Positions 17,456 through 26,142 of a DNA stretch of 64,000 nt are shown here, piece after piece. The position numbers were made by a program, and so were the translations under genes. Every line of letters starts with the position of its first letter. Positions within the stretch are counted from its first letter, which is position 1. The notes under the pieces were generated by a model. That model was not told where the DNA came from, searched no databases, and saw nothing but the letters and a program-made list of their open reading frames with translations. The DNA lies in contig NZ_BMOQ01000001.1 of the NCBI RefSeq assembly GCF_014647155.1, positions 124,001-188,000 of the forward strand. The letters run 5' to 3'. This DNA is from Halarchaeum nitratireducens (lineage in GTDB: Archaea > Halobacteriota > Halobacteria > Halobacteriales > Halobacteriaceae).

Positions 17456-17836
17456 CTATTCGAAGCCGATGTTCGCGGACTCCTCGGCGCGGTCGAAGGT
17501 GACTTCGAGGACGCCGTTGTTGTAGCTCGCGCTCCCGGAGCGCTCGTCGACGCGGCAGGGAAGTTCGAGACGCTCGTCGTACTCGCGGGTCTCCGTCGCC
17601 GCGCTGATCGTGAGCGTGCGCCCGTCGCACTTGAGCGAGAGGTCGCCCTTCTCGACGCCGGGGAAGTCGCCGATGATGCGGACCTCCTCGTCGGTCACCT
17701 GTACGTCGAGGTGGGTGTCGCTCCCGAAACCGGCGTCGTCGTAGTTACTCTGCGTTCCCTGCATCACGTCGTCCATCATCCGTTCGATCTCGCTGAAGAA
17801 GTCGTCGAAGGGGTCGTCCCGGTCGTCGCGTCGCAT
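17456..17836 (-). CDS. Hsp20/alpha-crystallin small heat-shock protein (GvpH-like)
   Basis: The 126-residue protein is dominated by an alpha-crystallin domain (residues about 38-118: DVQVTDEEVRIIGDFPGVEKGDL through the GVLEVTF strand) after an acidic N-terminal helix. Haloarchaeal proteins of this type are annotated as Hsp20 or GvpH-like. No gas-vesicle genes occur here, so a general ATP-independent holdase role is more likely. It is convergent with the ATP-grasp gene: its stop directly abuts that gene's stop. A TATA-like CCTTTTGG is about 26 bases upstream on its strand. Confidence 0.88.
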   Translation of the reverse strand: MRRDDRDDPFDDFFSEIERMMDDVMQGTQSNYDDAGFGSDTHLDVQVTDEEVRIIGDFPGVEKGDLSLKCDGRTLTISAATETREYDERLELPCRVDERSGSASYNNGVLEVTFDRAEESANIGFE

Positions 17837-17948
17837 GCGCTACCGTAGGCCGTACCCGGCCAAAAGGCTTCGGGGCCCCGCGGGTGACGCCTCTTCTTGC
17901 GACCAATGCGCACGATATCGGCGTCTCTTGTCGACTTCTTCCGGGGGG

Positions 17949-17986
17949 TTTTAAGCTGTTTGATTGTTATTACTCGTGTATGAGTG
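17949..17986 (+). promoter_or_regulatory. gap promoter: TATA box with TrmB-like motif over the start
   Basis: TTTTAAG (17949-17955) lies about 28 bases before the ATG at 17980, so the transcript is leaderless. TACT-N7-GAGTG (17971-17986) covers the predicted transcription start and start codon. It differs at one base from TACT-N7/8-GAGTA, the published motif of the sugar regulator TrmB in Halobacterium. A site downstream of the TATA box is the repressing arrangement. Confidence 0.5.
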
Positions 17987-19026
17987 AACTCTCCCTCGAC
18001 GCCGAGGAAACCGGCGAGGTCGTTCGCGTCGGCCTGAACGGGTTCGGCCGGATCGGGCGCAACGTCTTCCGTGCCGCCCTCGAGGACCCGCGTATCGACC
18101 TCGTCGGCATCAACGACGTCATGGACTTCGAGGACATGGCGTATCTCGCGCAGTACGACACCGTCATGGGCCGCCTCGACGGCGTCGAGCGCGACGGCGA
18201 CGAACTCGTTGTCGGCGACTCCAGCGTCCAACTCCTCAACGTGCAGGACCCCACCGACCTCCCGTGGGGCGAGAAGGACGTCGACGTCGCCCTCGAGTGT
18301 ACGGGCATCTTCCGCGAGCGCGGACAGGCCGCCCAGCACGTCGAGGCCGGCGCCGAGAAGGTCGTCATCTCCGCGCCGCCGAAGGGCGAGGAGCCCGTGA
18401 AGCAGCTCGTCTACGGCGTCAACCACGACGAGTACGACGGCGAGGACGTCGTCTCGAACGCCTCCTGTACGACGAACTCCGTCACGCCGGTCGCGAAGGT
18501 GCTCGACGAGGAGTTCGGCATCGAGACGGGGACCCTCACGACCGTCCACGCCTACACGGGTTCGCAGTCGCTCATCGACGGGCCACAGGCGAAGACCCGA
18601 CGCGGGCGCGCCGCCGCCGAGAACATCGTCCCGACCTCGACGGGCGCCGCCCAAGCCGCGACGAAGATCCTCCCGAACCTCGAGGGCAAACTCGACGGGA
18701 TGGCGATCCGCGTTCCGGTCCCGGACGGCTCCATCACCGAGCTCGTCGTCGACCTCGACGAGGAGAACGTCACCGCCGAGGAGATCAACGCCGCGTTCCG
18801 CGACGCCGCCGACTCCGGGCCGCTCGCCGGCGTCCTCGGTTACACGGACGACGAGGTCGTCTCCAGCGACATCCTCGGTCTCCCGTTCAGCTCGACGGTC
18901 GACCTGAACTCCACGAACGTCATCGGCGAGAACGGCGACCTCGTGAAGATCCTCACGTGGTACGACAACGAGTACGGCTTCTCGAACCGCCTGCTCGACG
19001 TCTCCGCGTACATCACGCAGTACTGA
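17980..19026 (+). CDS. gap: Glyceraldehyde-3-phosphate dehydrogenase, type I (bacterial/eukaryotic type)
   Basis: The 348-residue enzyme has the Rossmann start VGLNGFGRIGR and the active-site segment NASCTTNS with nucleophile Cys163. Typical GAPDH elements HAYTGSQ, RRGRAAAENIVPTSTGAA and the C-terminal WYDNEYGFSNR are also present. Type I enzymes convert glyceraldehyde-3-phosphate to 1,3-bisphosphoglycerate with NAD(P) and are the catabolic form in haloarchaea that carry both types. The ATG at 17980 follows a TATA box; the longer frame to 17884 crosses the promoter. pgk follows 97 bases downstream with a separating hairpin. A type II enzyme is encoded 1.8 kb away on the other strand. Confidence 0.97.
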   Translation: MSELSLDAEETGEVVRVGLNGFGRIGRNVFRAALEDPRIDLVGINDVMDFEDMAYLAQYDTVMGRLDGVERDGDELVVGDSSVQLLNVQDPTDLPWGEKDVDVALECTGIFRERGQAAQHVEAGAEKVVISAPPKGEEPVKQLVYGVNHDEYDGEDVVSNASCTTNSVTPVAKVLDEEFGIETGTLTTVHAYTGSQSLIDGPQAKTRRGRAAAENIVPTSTGAAQAATKILPNLEGKLDGMAIRVPVPDGSITELVVDLDEENVTAEEINAAFRDAADSGPLAGVLGYTDDEVVSSDILGLPFSSTVDLNSTNVIGENGDLVKILTWYDNEYGFSNRLLDVSAYITQY

Positions 19027-19027
19027 C

Positions 19028-19044
19028 GTCGCCCCTCGGGCGAC
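19028..19044 (+). terminator. Hairpin directly after gap
   Basis: GTCGCCC and GGGCGAC form a 7-bp stem with a CTC loop, starting two bases after the stop codon. It separates gap from pgk, which has its own TATA-like GCTAAGTA near 19094. Confidence 0.5.
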
Positions 19045-19123
19045 GGTAACGCGAGCCGCACCACGCGCGCCGCGCACCGCTTTTCGCCCACCGCTAAGTA
19101 CCCACCACCCGATCCATCCGACT

Positions 19124-20338
19124 ATGAGCTTCAACACACTCGACGACCTCGAACCCGGCCAGCGCGTGCTGGTCCGCCTCGACCTCAACTCCCCCGTGGA
19201 GGACGGCACCGTACAGGACAACCGCCGATTCGAGCGCCACGCCGAGACCGTGCGCGAGCTCGCCGAGCGCGGCGACCGCGTCGTCTGCATGGCCCATCAG
19301 GGGCGTCCCGGCGACGACGACTTCGTCTCGCTGCGCCAGCACGCCGACATCCTCGCCGAACACGTGGGACGCGACGTCCGCTTCGTCCCCGACACGTACG
19401 GCCCCGAAGCCATCGAGGCCATCGACGATTTGGACGCGGGCGAGGTCCTCCTGTTGGAGAACGTCCGGATGTGCGAGGATGAACTCCCTGAGGCCGATCC
19501 CGAGGAGAAGTCGAAATGCGAGCTCGTGCGGACGCTCGCTGCCGAGTTCGACGCGTACGTGAACGACGCCTATTCGGCCGCGCACCGGAAACACGCCTCG
19601 CTCGTCGGCTTCCCGCTCGTCCTCCCCAGCTACGCGGGCCGCGTCATGGAGTCCGAGTACGGGGCGAACACCGCCATCGCGTCGCGCACCTTCGACGGAC
19701 AGGTGACGATGGTCGTCGGCGGCACGAAGGCCACCGACGTCATCGGCGTCATGAACGCCCTCGACGAGAAGGTCGACCGGTTCCTGCTCGGGGGGATCGC
19801 GGGCGAACTCTTCCTCCGCGCCGCCGGCTATCCCGTCGGCGAGGACGTCGAGGGGATGGACCTCTTCGACGACCAGTGGGAGCAGAACGCCGACACCATC
19901 CGCGCGCTGCTCGAGGAGCGCGGCGACCAGATCACGCTCGCGACGGACCTCGCCTACGAGGACGCTGAGGGCGAGCGCGCCGAGGTGCTCGTCGAGGACG
20001 TCGAAGAGAAGACGCAGGGCTTCCTCGACGTCGGCACCGACACGGTCGCCGCCTACGACGACGTCGTCCGGGACTCGGAGGCCGTCTTCGTGAAGGGCGC
20101 GCTCGGCCTCTTCGAGGACGAGCGCTTCAGCGTGGGGACGGTCGGCGTCCTCGAAGCCATCGCGGAGACGGACTGCTTCAGCGTCGTCGGCGGCGGCGAC
20201 ACCTCCCGCGCCATCGAGATGTACGGGCTGAGCGAGGACGACTTCTCGCACGTCTCCATCGCGGGCGGCGCGTACATCCGCGCGCTCACCGGCGAACCGC
20301 TTCCCGCCGTCGAAGTCCTCGAAGCGGAGGCGAACTGA
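19124..20338 (+). CDS. pgk: Phosphoglycerate kinase
   Basis: The 404-residue protein is a standard two-lobe PGK: substrate-binding RLDLNSPVEDG near residue 17, CMAHQGRPG near residue 56, and the C-terminal nucleotide-binding glycine-rich VVGGGDTSR near residue 360. It interconverts 1,3-bisphosphoglycerate and 3-phosphoglycerate, making ATP in glycolysis. It sits between the two GAPDH genes, whose product or substrate it uses. The phosphoesterase gene starts directly after its stop codon and is surely cotranscribed. Confidence 0.97.
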   Translation: MSFNTLDDLEPGQRVLVRLDLNSPVEDGTVQDNRRFERHAETVRELAERGDRVVCMAHQGRPGDDDFVSLRQHADILAEHVGRDVRFVPDTYGPEAIEAIDDLDAGEVLLLENVRMCEDELPEADPEEKSKCELVRTLAAEFDAYVNDAYSAAHRKHASLVGFPLVLPSYAGRVMESEYGANTAIASRTFDGQVTMVVGGTKATDVIGVMNALDEKVDRFLLGGIAGELFLRAAGYPVGEDVEGMDLFDDQWEQNADTIRALLEERGDQITLATDLAYEDAEGERAEVLVEDVEEKTQGFLDVGTDTVAAYDDVVRDSEAVFVKGALGLFEDERFSVGTVGVLEAIAETDCFSVVGGGDTSRAIEMYGLSEDDFSHVSIAGGAYIRALTGEPLPAVEVLEAEAN

Positions 20339-20833
20339 ATGCTCGTCGGCGTCGTCTCCGACACTCACGACGACCTTGAACGCGCTCGGCGCGCGGTCGC
20401 GCACTTCGAGGACGCGGGCTGTGAGACCGTGATCCACTGCGGCGACGTCGTCGCGCCGTTCACCGCCGCGGCCTTCGAGAGCGACGCGTTCGACTTCCAC
20501 GCGGTCCGCGGGAACAACGACGGCGAGTGGGCCCTCCAAGACACGATCCGAACGTTCGGCGAGTACCACGGGGAGTCGGCCGAGCTCACGATCGACGGGA
20601 CGGAGTTCGCCGTCTACCACGGCACGAGCGGCACGCTCACGGACGCGCTCGTCGCCTGCGAGAAGTACGAGTACGTGCTCTGTGGGCACACCCACGAGCG
20701 GCGCCACGACGTCGTCGGGGACACGCAGCGCGTGAATCCCGGCGGCCTGCCGTTCCCGGCCGGCGACGACCGCTATCACGTCGCCACGATCGACACCGAG
20801 ACGGACGACGTGACGTTCGCCGACCTCGATTAG
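20339..20833 (+). CDS. YfcE/MJ0936-type metallophosphoesterase
   Basis: The 164-residue protein carries the calcineurin-like metallophosphoesterase motifs in order: SDTHDD at residues 7-12, HCGDVV, GNND, and CGHTHERR near the end. Members hydrolyse phosphodiesters with Mn or Ni in vitro; the natural substrate is unknown. It abuts pgk with no gap, and its last four bases overlap the stop codon of the convergent type II GAPDH gene. Confidence 0.92.
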   Translation: MLVGVVSDTHDDLERARRAVAHFEDAGCETVIHCGDVVAPFTAAAFESDAFDFHAVRGNNDGEWALQDTIRTFGEYHGESAELTIDGTEFAVYHGTSGTLTDALVACEKYEYVLCGHTHERRHDVVGDTQRVNPGGLPFPAGDDRYHVATIDTETDDVTFADLD

Positions 20834-21903
20834 TCGTCCGCGCTCGCGGCCGCGCCACCGGTGGTGGCGACGCGGTCCGTCGGGGCGTCGAAGCGACCGA
20901 CGCCGAGCGCGCGGTTCGTCCGAACGACGCTCTCGGCGGCGTCGGCGTCACCGACGAGCGCTCGGATGGCGTCCACGTTCTCCGGGACCACGTCGCTCTC
21001 CTGGTGGATCGCCTGGAAGAAGTAGAGGTCGCGTCCCTCCGTGGCGATCGACTCCTCCCACACGCAGTTCTCCCAGAGGTCGCCCCGCGGGCGTCCGGCG
21101 TCCTTCGCCAGCTCCTTGAGGTGTCCGGGACCGGCGACGCGCGCGTGTTCCGGGACCATGAAGATCCGCGACTCGTCCGCCAACGTCTCGCGGATCGCCT
21201 CGGCGTCGACGTCGCTTTCGAGGGTGACGTTGACGCTGTGGAGGTGCATCAGCGTCGCCGGGACGGTGACGCCCATCGTGTCGATGTCGAGGTCGGGCAA
21301 CACGGTGTTGACGTCCGGGCCGTGGTGGGACGGGACGGTCACCGGGTCGGGGAGGATGTCGTTGATCGGGCCGCGATCTGACTGCCCCGGGTCGCCGCCG
21401 CGGCGAACGAGCGTCGCGCGGGTCTTCTCGACGCCGTAGGCCTCCGCAAGCGGCGTGAGCACTCGGGACAGCCCGGTCGTGTTGCAGGAGACGACGCGGA
21501 CGTGCTCGGCGTCACCGCGCGCGATCTCGTCGTAGTTCGCGCGGGCGTTGAAGCTCGCGCCGACCGCCTCGGCGTCCTCGCCGCCCTGATAGAGCGCGGG
21601 CGTGTCGTGGGCCTCGTAGACCTCGCGGTTCCGCGCGCCGACCCCGGCAGGCGTGCAGTCGACGACGACGTCGCTCACCGCGACGAGGTCGTCGAGGTCG
21701 CCCGCGACGGGAATGTCGGCCTCGGCGAACGGGGCCGCGTCGCCGACGGCGTGGACGGCGTAGCCCGCTCGATGTGCGGCCGTGGCTTCGAAGTTCGGGG
21801 TCCGCTTTGCGACCCCCGCAACCTTCATGTCGGGCTGTGCCGCGAGCGCGTCCGCGACGCGCTTGCCGATGGTCCCGTATCCGTTGACGCCGACTCGGAG
21901 CAT
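20830..21903 (-). CDS. Glyceraldehyde-3-phosphate dehydrogenase, type II (archaeal)
   Basis: The 357-residue protein is the archaeal class II GAPDH. It starts [19 protein letters not shown], has the catalytic Cys140 in VVSCNTTGL, and the following [17 protein letters not shown] segment typical of the archaeal type. In haloarchaea with two isozymes the type II enzyme serves gluconeogenesis. Its 3' end overlaps the phosphoesterase gene by four bases on the opposite strand. The start is the only ATG that gives a complete Rossmann fold, and the promoter region upstream is unusually AT-rich. Confidence 0.96.
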   Translation of the reverse strand: MLRVGVNGYGTIGKRVADALAAQPDMKVAGVAKRTPNFEATAAHRAGYAVHAVGDAAPFAEADIPVAGDLDDLVAVSDVVVDCTPAGVGARNREVYEAHDTPALYQGGEDAEAVGASFNARANYDEIARGDAEHVRVVSCNTTGLSRVLTPLAEAYGVEKTRATLVRRGGDPGQSDRGPINDILPDPVTVPSHHGPDVNTVLPDLDIDTMGVTVPATLMHLHSVNVTLESDVDAEAIRETLADESRIFMVPEHARVAGPGHLKELAKDAGRPRGDLWENCVWEESIATEGRDLYFFQAIHQESDVVPENVDAIRALVGDADAAESVVRTNRALGVGRFDAPTDRVATTGGAAASADD

Positions 21904-21930
21904 TCACTTCCATCTCCGGTGCCCGCGTGA

Positions 21931-21977
21931 TTAATTCTTTCGGGAAATACTGTAAGAAATTAACTACTCGGCGAGTA
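21931..21977. promoter_or_regulatory. AT-rich control region between type II gap and the aminopeptidase
   Basis: An inverted repeat TTAATTCTT (21931-21939) / AAGAAATTAA (21954-21963) is followed by the perfect palindrome TACTCGGCGAGTA (21965-21977). Read from the type II gap gene on the minus strand, its TATA-like AATTAATC is near 21930 and the palindrome lies upstream of it, the position of an activator. The palindrome resembles the TrmB motif but with four instead of 7-8 central bases. Confidence 0.45.
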
Positions 21978-22031
21978 ATCGGGCGACGACGAGGGGCAAG
22001 GCCTAACGCCCGCGCGGGCGAGGTATCCCTC

Positions 22032-22976
22032 ATGCCGACGCTCCGCGACGCCGCCGACACCGCCGTCGTTCAATGTCTGGGCATCGAGGCCGACGAGACC
22101 GTCGTCGTCGTGACCGACGACGAGCGACGGACGATCGGCGAGGCGCTCTACGAGGCCGCCAGCGACGTCACCGACGACGTCACGATCCTGCGCTACCCGC
22201 CGGGCGACCAGCACGGCGCCGAACCGCCCGCGCCCGTCGCCGCCGCACTCCGCGACGCCGACGCCTTCCTCGCGCCGACCACGAAGAGCCTCTCGCACAC
22301 GCGCGCCCGCTCCCGCGCGAGCGACGCCGGCGTCCGCGGCGCGACCCTCCCCGGGATCACCGAGGACGTCTTCACGACCGGCCTCGACGCCGACTACGCC
22401 ACCATCCGGCGCCACTGCGCGGACGTCCTCGCGCAGGTCCGGGACGCCGACGAGATCAGGGTGACGACCGAGGCGGGCACGGACGTCACGTTCGAGCCCG
22501 GCGCGCGCGAGTGGCGACAGGACACCGGGATGGTCCACGAGCCCGGCGACTTCTCGAACCTCCCCGCGGGCGAGGTGTTCGTCTCCCCCGAGACCGCCGA
22601 CGGGACGTACGTCGTCGACGGGACGATGATGCCCCACGGGCTCCTCGATACCGAGCTCCGCTTCGAGGTCGCCGACGGCTTCGTCACCGAGATCTCCGAC
22701 GACGCCGTCCGGGCGGCGGTCGAGGACGCGGCCGACGAGGTCGGCGACGCCGCGTACAACCTCGCGGAACTCGGCATCGGGACGAACGTGGCCGTCACCG
22801 ATCTGGTGGGGAGCGTTCTCCTCGACGAGAAGGCCGCCGGTACCGTCCACATCGCCATCGGCGACGACGCGGGCATCGGCGGCGACACCGACGCGCCGCT
22901 CCACCTCGACGGGATCGTTCGGGACCCGACCGTGTACGCGGATGGCGAGGTCGTGAGGCTTCCAGAAGGCGAATAG
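22032..22976 (+). CDS. Aminopeptidase-like metalloprotein (M29-related)
   Basis: The 314-residue protein resembles archaeal leucyl-aminopeptidase-like proteins related to family M29. It contains the acidic stretch FSNLPAGEVFVSPE and, toward the end, NLAELGIGTN and an H-rich region (TVHIAIGDDAGIGG...LHLDGI), the parts of M29 that supply metal ligands. M29 enzymes are usually near 400 residues, so this is a shorter version and enzymatic activity is inferred. The ATG at 22032 lies about 25 bases after a TATA-like CCTAACG; the longer frame runs through the intergenic control region. A hairpin follows the gene. Confidence 0.8.
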   Translation: MPTLRDAADTAVVQCLGIEADETVVVVTDDERRTIGEALYEAASDVTDDVTILRYPPGDQHGAEPPAPVAAALRDADAFLAPTTKSLSHTRARSRASDAGVRGATLPGITEDVFTTGLDADYATIRRHCADVLAQVRDADEIRVTTEAGTDVTFEPGAREWRQDTGMVHEPGDFSNLPAGEVFVSPETADGTYVVDGTMMPHGLLDTELRFEVADGFVTEISDDAVRAAVEDAADEVGDAAYNLAELGIGTNVAVTDLVGSVLLDEKAAGTVHIAIGDDAGIGGDTDAPLHLDGIVRDPTVYADGEVVRLPEGE

Positions 22977-23003
22977 GGCGCGCGATCATCGATCCCGCAA
23001 ACT

Positions 23004-23024
23004 GGACGGGCGGATCGCCCGTCC
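23004..23024 (+). terminator. Hairpin after the aminopeptidase gene
   Basis: Nine-base arms (GGACGGGCG and CGCCCGTCC) surround the loop GAT, 28 bases after the stop codon. It is the strongest inverted repeat in the 253-base gap to the next gene. Confidence 0.5.
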
Positions 23025-23229
23025 GACGCTGAGGAACGAGGCGTGAGCAGGGCGAAGTCGTCCGGCTCCCCGAGCCGTAGACCTCGGAGACGCGAGCGAG
23101 TCGGAACGGCACCGCTTCGGACGGACCGAGAGACCCGCCGGCGTTTCACGGGGTCCCGACCGTCCCACACGGTCCCATGCGGCCCCCGCTCTCCGCGGGT
23201 TTTTACGCCTCGGGCCGCTTAGAGCGCCC

Positions 23230-23886
23230 ATGAGCGAACACGCCGAGCGCGCGCCCGTCGCGTGCCCCTCCTGTTCTCCCGACCGGGAGACGGTCCACGA
23301 GATCATCACGACCGGCGGGGGCACCGCGACGGTCCGCTGTACCGAATGCGGCCACACCCACAAGGCCCCCCTCGAGAGCGAGACCACCGTCGAACCGACC
23401 GTCGTCGTCTCACAGGACGGCGACTCCTTCACCGCGTCCGTCGAGATGCCCGCCGACGAGGACGTCGAGAAGGGCGAGGAGTTCATCCTCGAAACCGAGG
23501 CGGTCATCATGCAGGTCCGCGTCACCGACATCGAGGTCGGCCCCGAGGAGCGCGTCACGCGCACCACCGCGGGCGAGGTCGAGACCTTCTGGACCCGCGC
23601 CGTCGACAACGTCTCCGTCCCCGTCACCGTCCACCCCCGCGACGGCGAGGGCGACGGCACGCGGAGCCTCGACCTCCAACTCCCCGGCGACGAGGAGTTC
23701 ACCATCGGCGAGACCTACGAGTTCGGCGACGAGGAGTTCGAAGTCGAGGGCATCCACGTCCGCGAGGACGCCGTCGAACGCTACGACTTCCAGAAGCTCG
23801 GCCACGAGGGCGACACCGTCCTCGCCAAGGACGTAAAGCGCGTCTACGGCGTCGACAAGTCCTCGAAGGCCTGGTCCGCCTGGTAA
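23230..23886 (+). CDS. HVO_0476-family zinc-finger protein
   Basis: The 218-residue protein starts with a four-Cys zinc knuckle (C12-x2-C15 and C37-x2-C40, the latter in CTECGHTHK). An acidic beta-rich body follows, with a terminal KDVKRVYGVDKSSKAWSAW. It resembles the haloarchaeal family typified by HVO_0476, of unknown function; a role in RNA or transcription is guessed from the zinc ribbon only. In Haloferax, HVO_0476 is numbered close to the gap/pgk locus, consistent with conserved gene order here. A TATA-like GTTTTTACG lies about 30 bases upstream. Confidence 0.85.
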   Translation: MSEHAERAPVACPSCSPDRETVHEIITTGGGTATVRCTECGHTHKAPLESETTVEPTVVVSQDGDSFTASVEMPADEDVEKGEEFILETEAVIMQVRVTDIEVGPEERVTRTTAGEVETFWTRAVDNVSVPVTVHPRDGEGDGTRSLDLQLPGDEEFTIGETYEFGDEEFEVEGIHVREDAVERYDFQKLGHEGDTVLAKDVKRVYGVDKSSKAWSAW

Positions 23887-23968
23887 CGGCGCCGCCGACA
23901 CGCACCGGACACCGCGGCGTCTCCCGCGGCCCCTACTTTTTCACGCGCGCCGCGCGCGCAAACCACCA

Positions 23969-24589
23969 ATGGCGTACGAGCAGGCCCGCAATCGACTCGC
24001 AGACGGACTCGCCCGACAGTACGATTTCGACCGGCGCGTCGTCGAGGCGATCCGAGCGGTCCCGCGACACGAGTTCGTCCCCGAGGCACGCCGCGACGAC
24101 GCGTACGCCGATCGCCCGCTCCCGATCGGTCACGACCAAACGATCAGCGCCCCGCACATGGTCGCCGCGATGGCCGACCACCTCGCCCTCGACCGGGGGG
24201 AGGCGGTCCTCGAAATCGGGACGGGGTGTGGCTATCACGCCGCCGTCACCGCCGAACTCGTCGGCGCGGAGAACGTCTACAGCGTCGAGTACGTCGCCGA
24301 CCTCGCCGCGGACGCCCGCGAGACCCTCGCCGAGACGGGATACGGCGACGTCCGCGTCCGACAGGGCGACGGCCGCGAGGGGTGGCCGGCGAACGCGCCG
24401 TACGACGCCGTCTACCTCACCTGCGCCGCGCCGGACGTGCCCGACGCGCTCGTCGAGCAGACGCGCACCGGAGGCCGCGTCCTCGCGCCCGTCGGGGACC
24501 TCGCGCAGCGGCTCGTCCGCGTCGATGTCGACCCGGATCGAACGACGCGCGAGCGCCTCGAACGCGTCCGATTCGTGCGGATGCAGTAG
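23969..24589 (+). CDS. pcm: Protein-L-isoaspartate O-methyltransferase
   Basis: The 206-residue protein is a standard PCMT: AVPRHEFVPE near residue 32, the substrate loop with GHDQTISAPHMVA, and the SAM motif I LEIGTGCGYHAAV near residue 82. It methylates isoaspartyl residues in aged proteins and so starts their repair. A TATA-like CTTTTTCA lies about 30 bases before the ATG. A second, more divergent homologue follows 68 bases downstream. Confidence 0.93.
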   Translation: MAYEQARNRLADGLARQYDFDRRVVEAIRAVPRHEFVPEARRDDAYADRPLPIGHDQTISAPHMVAAMADHLALDRGEAVLEIGTGCGYHAAVTAELVGAENVYSVEYVADLAADARETLAETGYGDVRVRQGDGREGWPANAPYDAVYLTCAAPDVPDALVEQTRTGGRVLAPVGDLAQRLVRVDVDPDRTTRERLERVRFVRMQ

Positions 24590-24657
24590 CCGGCGGTCGG
24601 GGGTCGCGCGCACGTGTCTGACGGTTCGTTCAAGAGCCTCGGCGCCCATCGATCCGT

Positions 24658-25389
24658 ATGGAGTACGCGGTCGCTCGGGACGGAATGGTCGACAGCCTCG
24701 AACACGACCTCCGGGGCGTCGTCGAACCCGACCCCGTGGGAACGGCGATGCGCGCCGTCCCACGCCACGAGTTCGTCGACGCCGACCACCGCGCGTACAC
24801 CGATCGGTCGTTCGAAGCGTACGGCACGCGCGTCCTCGCGCCCAGCACCGCCGGCGCGCTCGTGCAGGCGCTCGCGCCGAACCCCGGCGACGACGTCCTG
24901 ATCGTCGGCGTCGGCGTCGGCTACACCGCCGCGGTGCTCGCCGAAATCGTCGGTCCCGAACACGTCCACGCCGTCGACATCGCCCGCCGCGTCGTGTGGG
25001 CGGCCCGCGACAACCTCCGACGCGCGGGCTACGCGGAGGCGCTCGTCGATCGCCGCGACGGCGCGCGGGGCCTCCCGGAGTACGCGCCGTTCGATCGCAT
25101 CCTCGTCGAGGCCGCGGCGCTCGACGTCCCCGCCGCGCTCCGCGAGCAACTCGCCCCCGACGGTCGGCTCGTGATGCCGCTCGGTGCGGGCGATCAGCGC
25201 CTCGCCACCGTCGAGGCCGGCGACGAGGTCCGCGACGGACAAGTGGTCTCGTTCGCCCCGCTCCTCGTCGAGGGAGAACAGGACGGTGTGCCGGCGCGCA
25301 ACCGGACCGCCCGAGAGGACCGGGAGCACGCCCGGAGACACGCCGAGCGCCGGCGCGGCTGGGAGCTCGACTGGATCGACTGGGGCTAG
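24658..25389 (+). CDS. Divergent PCMT-like methyltransferase
   Basis: The 243-residue protein is related to the preceding pcm product. It shares AVPRHEFVDA, but the substrate loop GHDQTISAP of true PCMTs is changed to YGTRVLAPST, and the SAM motif reads IVGVGVGYTAAVL. The C-terminus is longer and ends in an Arg-rich segment followed by GWELDWIDWG. It probably still binds SAM. Whether it repairs isoaspartate is doubtful, because the peptide-binding loop differs. It is likely a tandem duplicate that has diverged. It is convergent with the pilin-like pseudogene, and their ends overlap by four bases. Confidence 0.85.
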   Translation: MEYAVARDGMVDSLEHDLRGVVEPDPVGTAMRAVPRHEFVDADHRAYTDRSFEAYGTRVLAPSTAGALVQALAPNPGDDVLIVGVGVGYTAAVLAEIVGPEHVHAVDIARRVVWAARDNLRRAGYAEALVDRRDGARGLPEYAPFDRILVEAAALDVPAALREQLAPDGRLVMPLGAGDQRLATVEAGDEVRDGQVVSFAPLLVEGEQDGVPARNRTAREDREHARRHAERRRGWELDWIDWG

Positions 25390-25857
25390 CGGACGACGAG
25401 GACGTCCGTGTTGTCGCGCCGGTCGGCGTACGTGTCACTCGGCGGCTTGACCGTGAGCGCTAGGGTCCCTTGATCGGCCGTCGGCGGGAGCGTCGGCGTC
25501 ACGCGGAGCGTCGCCACACCGGTTCGCGTTCGTGCGCGCGACGATCGGCTCCCCGCCGGCGAGCCCGGCCGTGTCCCCACTCAGAACGACCGTGACGCCC
25601 GGGACGGTGTGACCGTCGGCGTCGACCGCCGCGACCGTGACCGTTCGGTTCCCCGGCCGGACGACGTCCGGTGTCGGCTGCGCGTCGAGCTCCGTCGCTG
25701 TGAGCGCACCGACGCCGCTGACCATGTTGAGGATCACGCCGAGGACGGCGGTGCCGACGACGAACGCGACGACGAGGCGGATTGGAAGGCCCGCGACGCC
25801 GCGGTCCGTCTTCGACCGCACGGATTCGAAGTTCACACGCCCCCGTGGGCGCGCCAT
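25386..25857 (-). pseudogene. Pilin-like membrane protein gene (DUF7382 type) with a one-base frameshift
   Basis: The first about 112 codons read a basic N-terminus, one hydrophobic segment (LPIRLVVAFVVGTAVLGVIL) and a beta-rich domain up to IVARTNAN. The rest of the family sequence (GVATLRVTP through DTYADRRDNTDVLVVR) is in the next frame. Removing one G of the pair at 25521-25522 joins the two into a 156-residue protein that looks like the haloarchaeal DUF7382 type. As given, the frame runs on to a stop at 25435 with an unrelated tail. This could be a real mutation or a sequencing error. Confidence 0.75.
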
Positions 25858-25912
25858 CGTACATTGAGGAAGTGTCCGGGAGTTTGATACCGACCGACGC
25901 GCAGATTGGCGT

Positions 25913-26089
25913 ATGGTCGATGGGGATCCCCGCGTCGTGTATCCGCTCGCGGTCGTGCTGTCGGCGCTCTACGCTTCGATCGTCGTGTACGGTGCGTCGC
26001 TCCTCGACTACGTCTCGTTCTCTCCCGGGACCGTCGCTGCCGCGACGGCTATCGTCTTCGCCGCGACTTACGTCGCCATCCTCCGCTGA
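25913..26089 (+). CDS. 58-residue two-helix membrane protein
   Basis: A short frame encodes MVDGDPRVVYPLAVVL, then two hydrophobic segments (residues about 9-29 and 38-57) ending AILR. A TATA-like TTGATAC lies about 28 bases before the ATG, the right distance for a leaderless transcript. Codon use has the strong G/C third positions of genuine genes here. It is divergent from the pilin-like gene. I recognise no family. Confidence 0.6.
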   Translation: MVDGDPRVVYPLAVVLSALYASIVVYGASLLDYVSFSPGTVAAATAIVFAATYVAILR

Positions 26090-26142
26090 CCGCCGACGAC
26101 GGGACGGTTCCCGTAAGCGCTGACTGGCTCCGTAGTAAACGG

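Noticed and set aside
17884-17979. N-terminal extension of type I GAPDH
   Set aside because: It would cross the TATA box, and the family starts at the later ATG.
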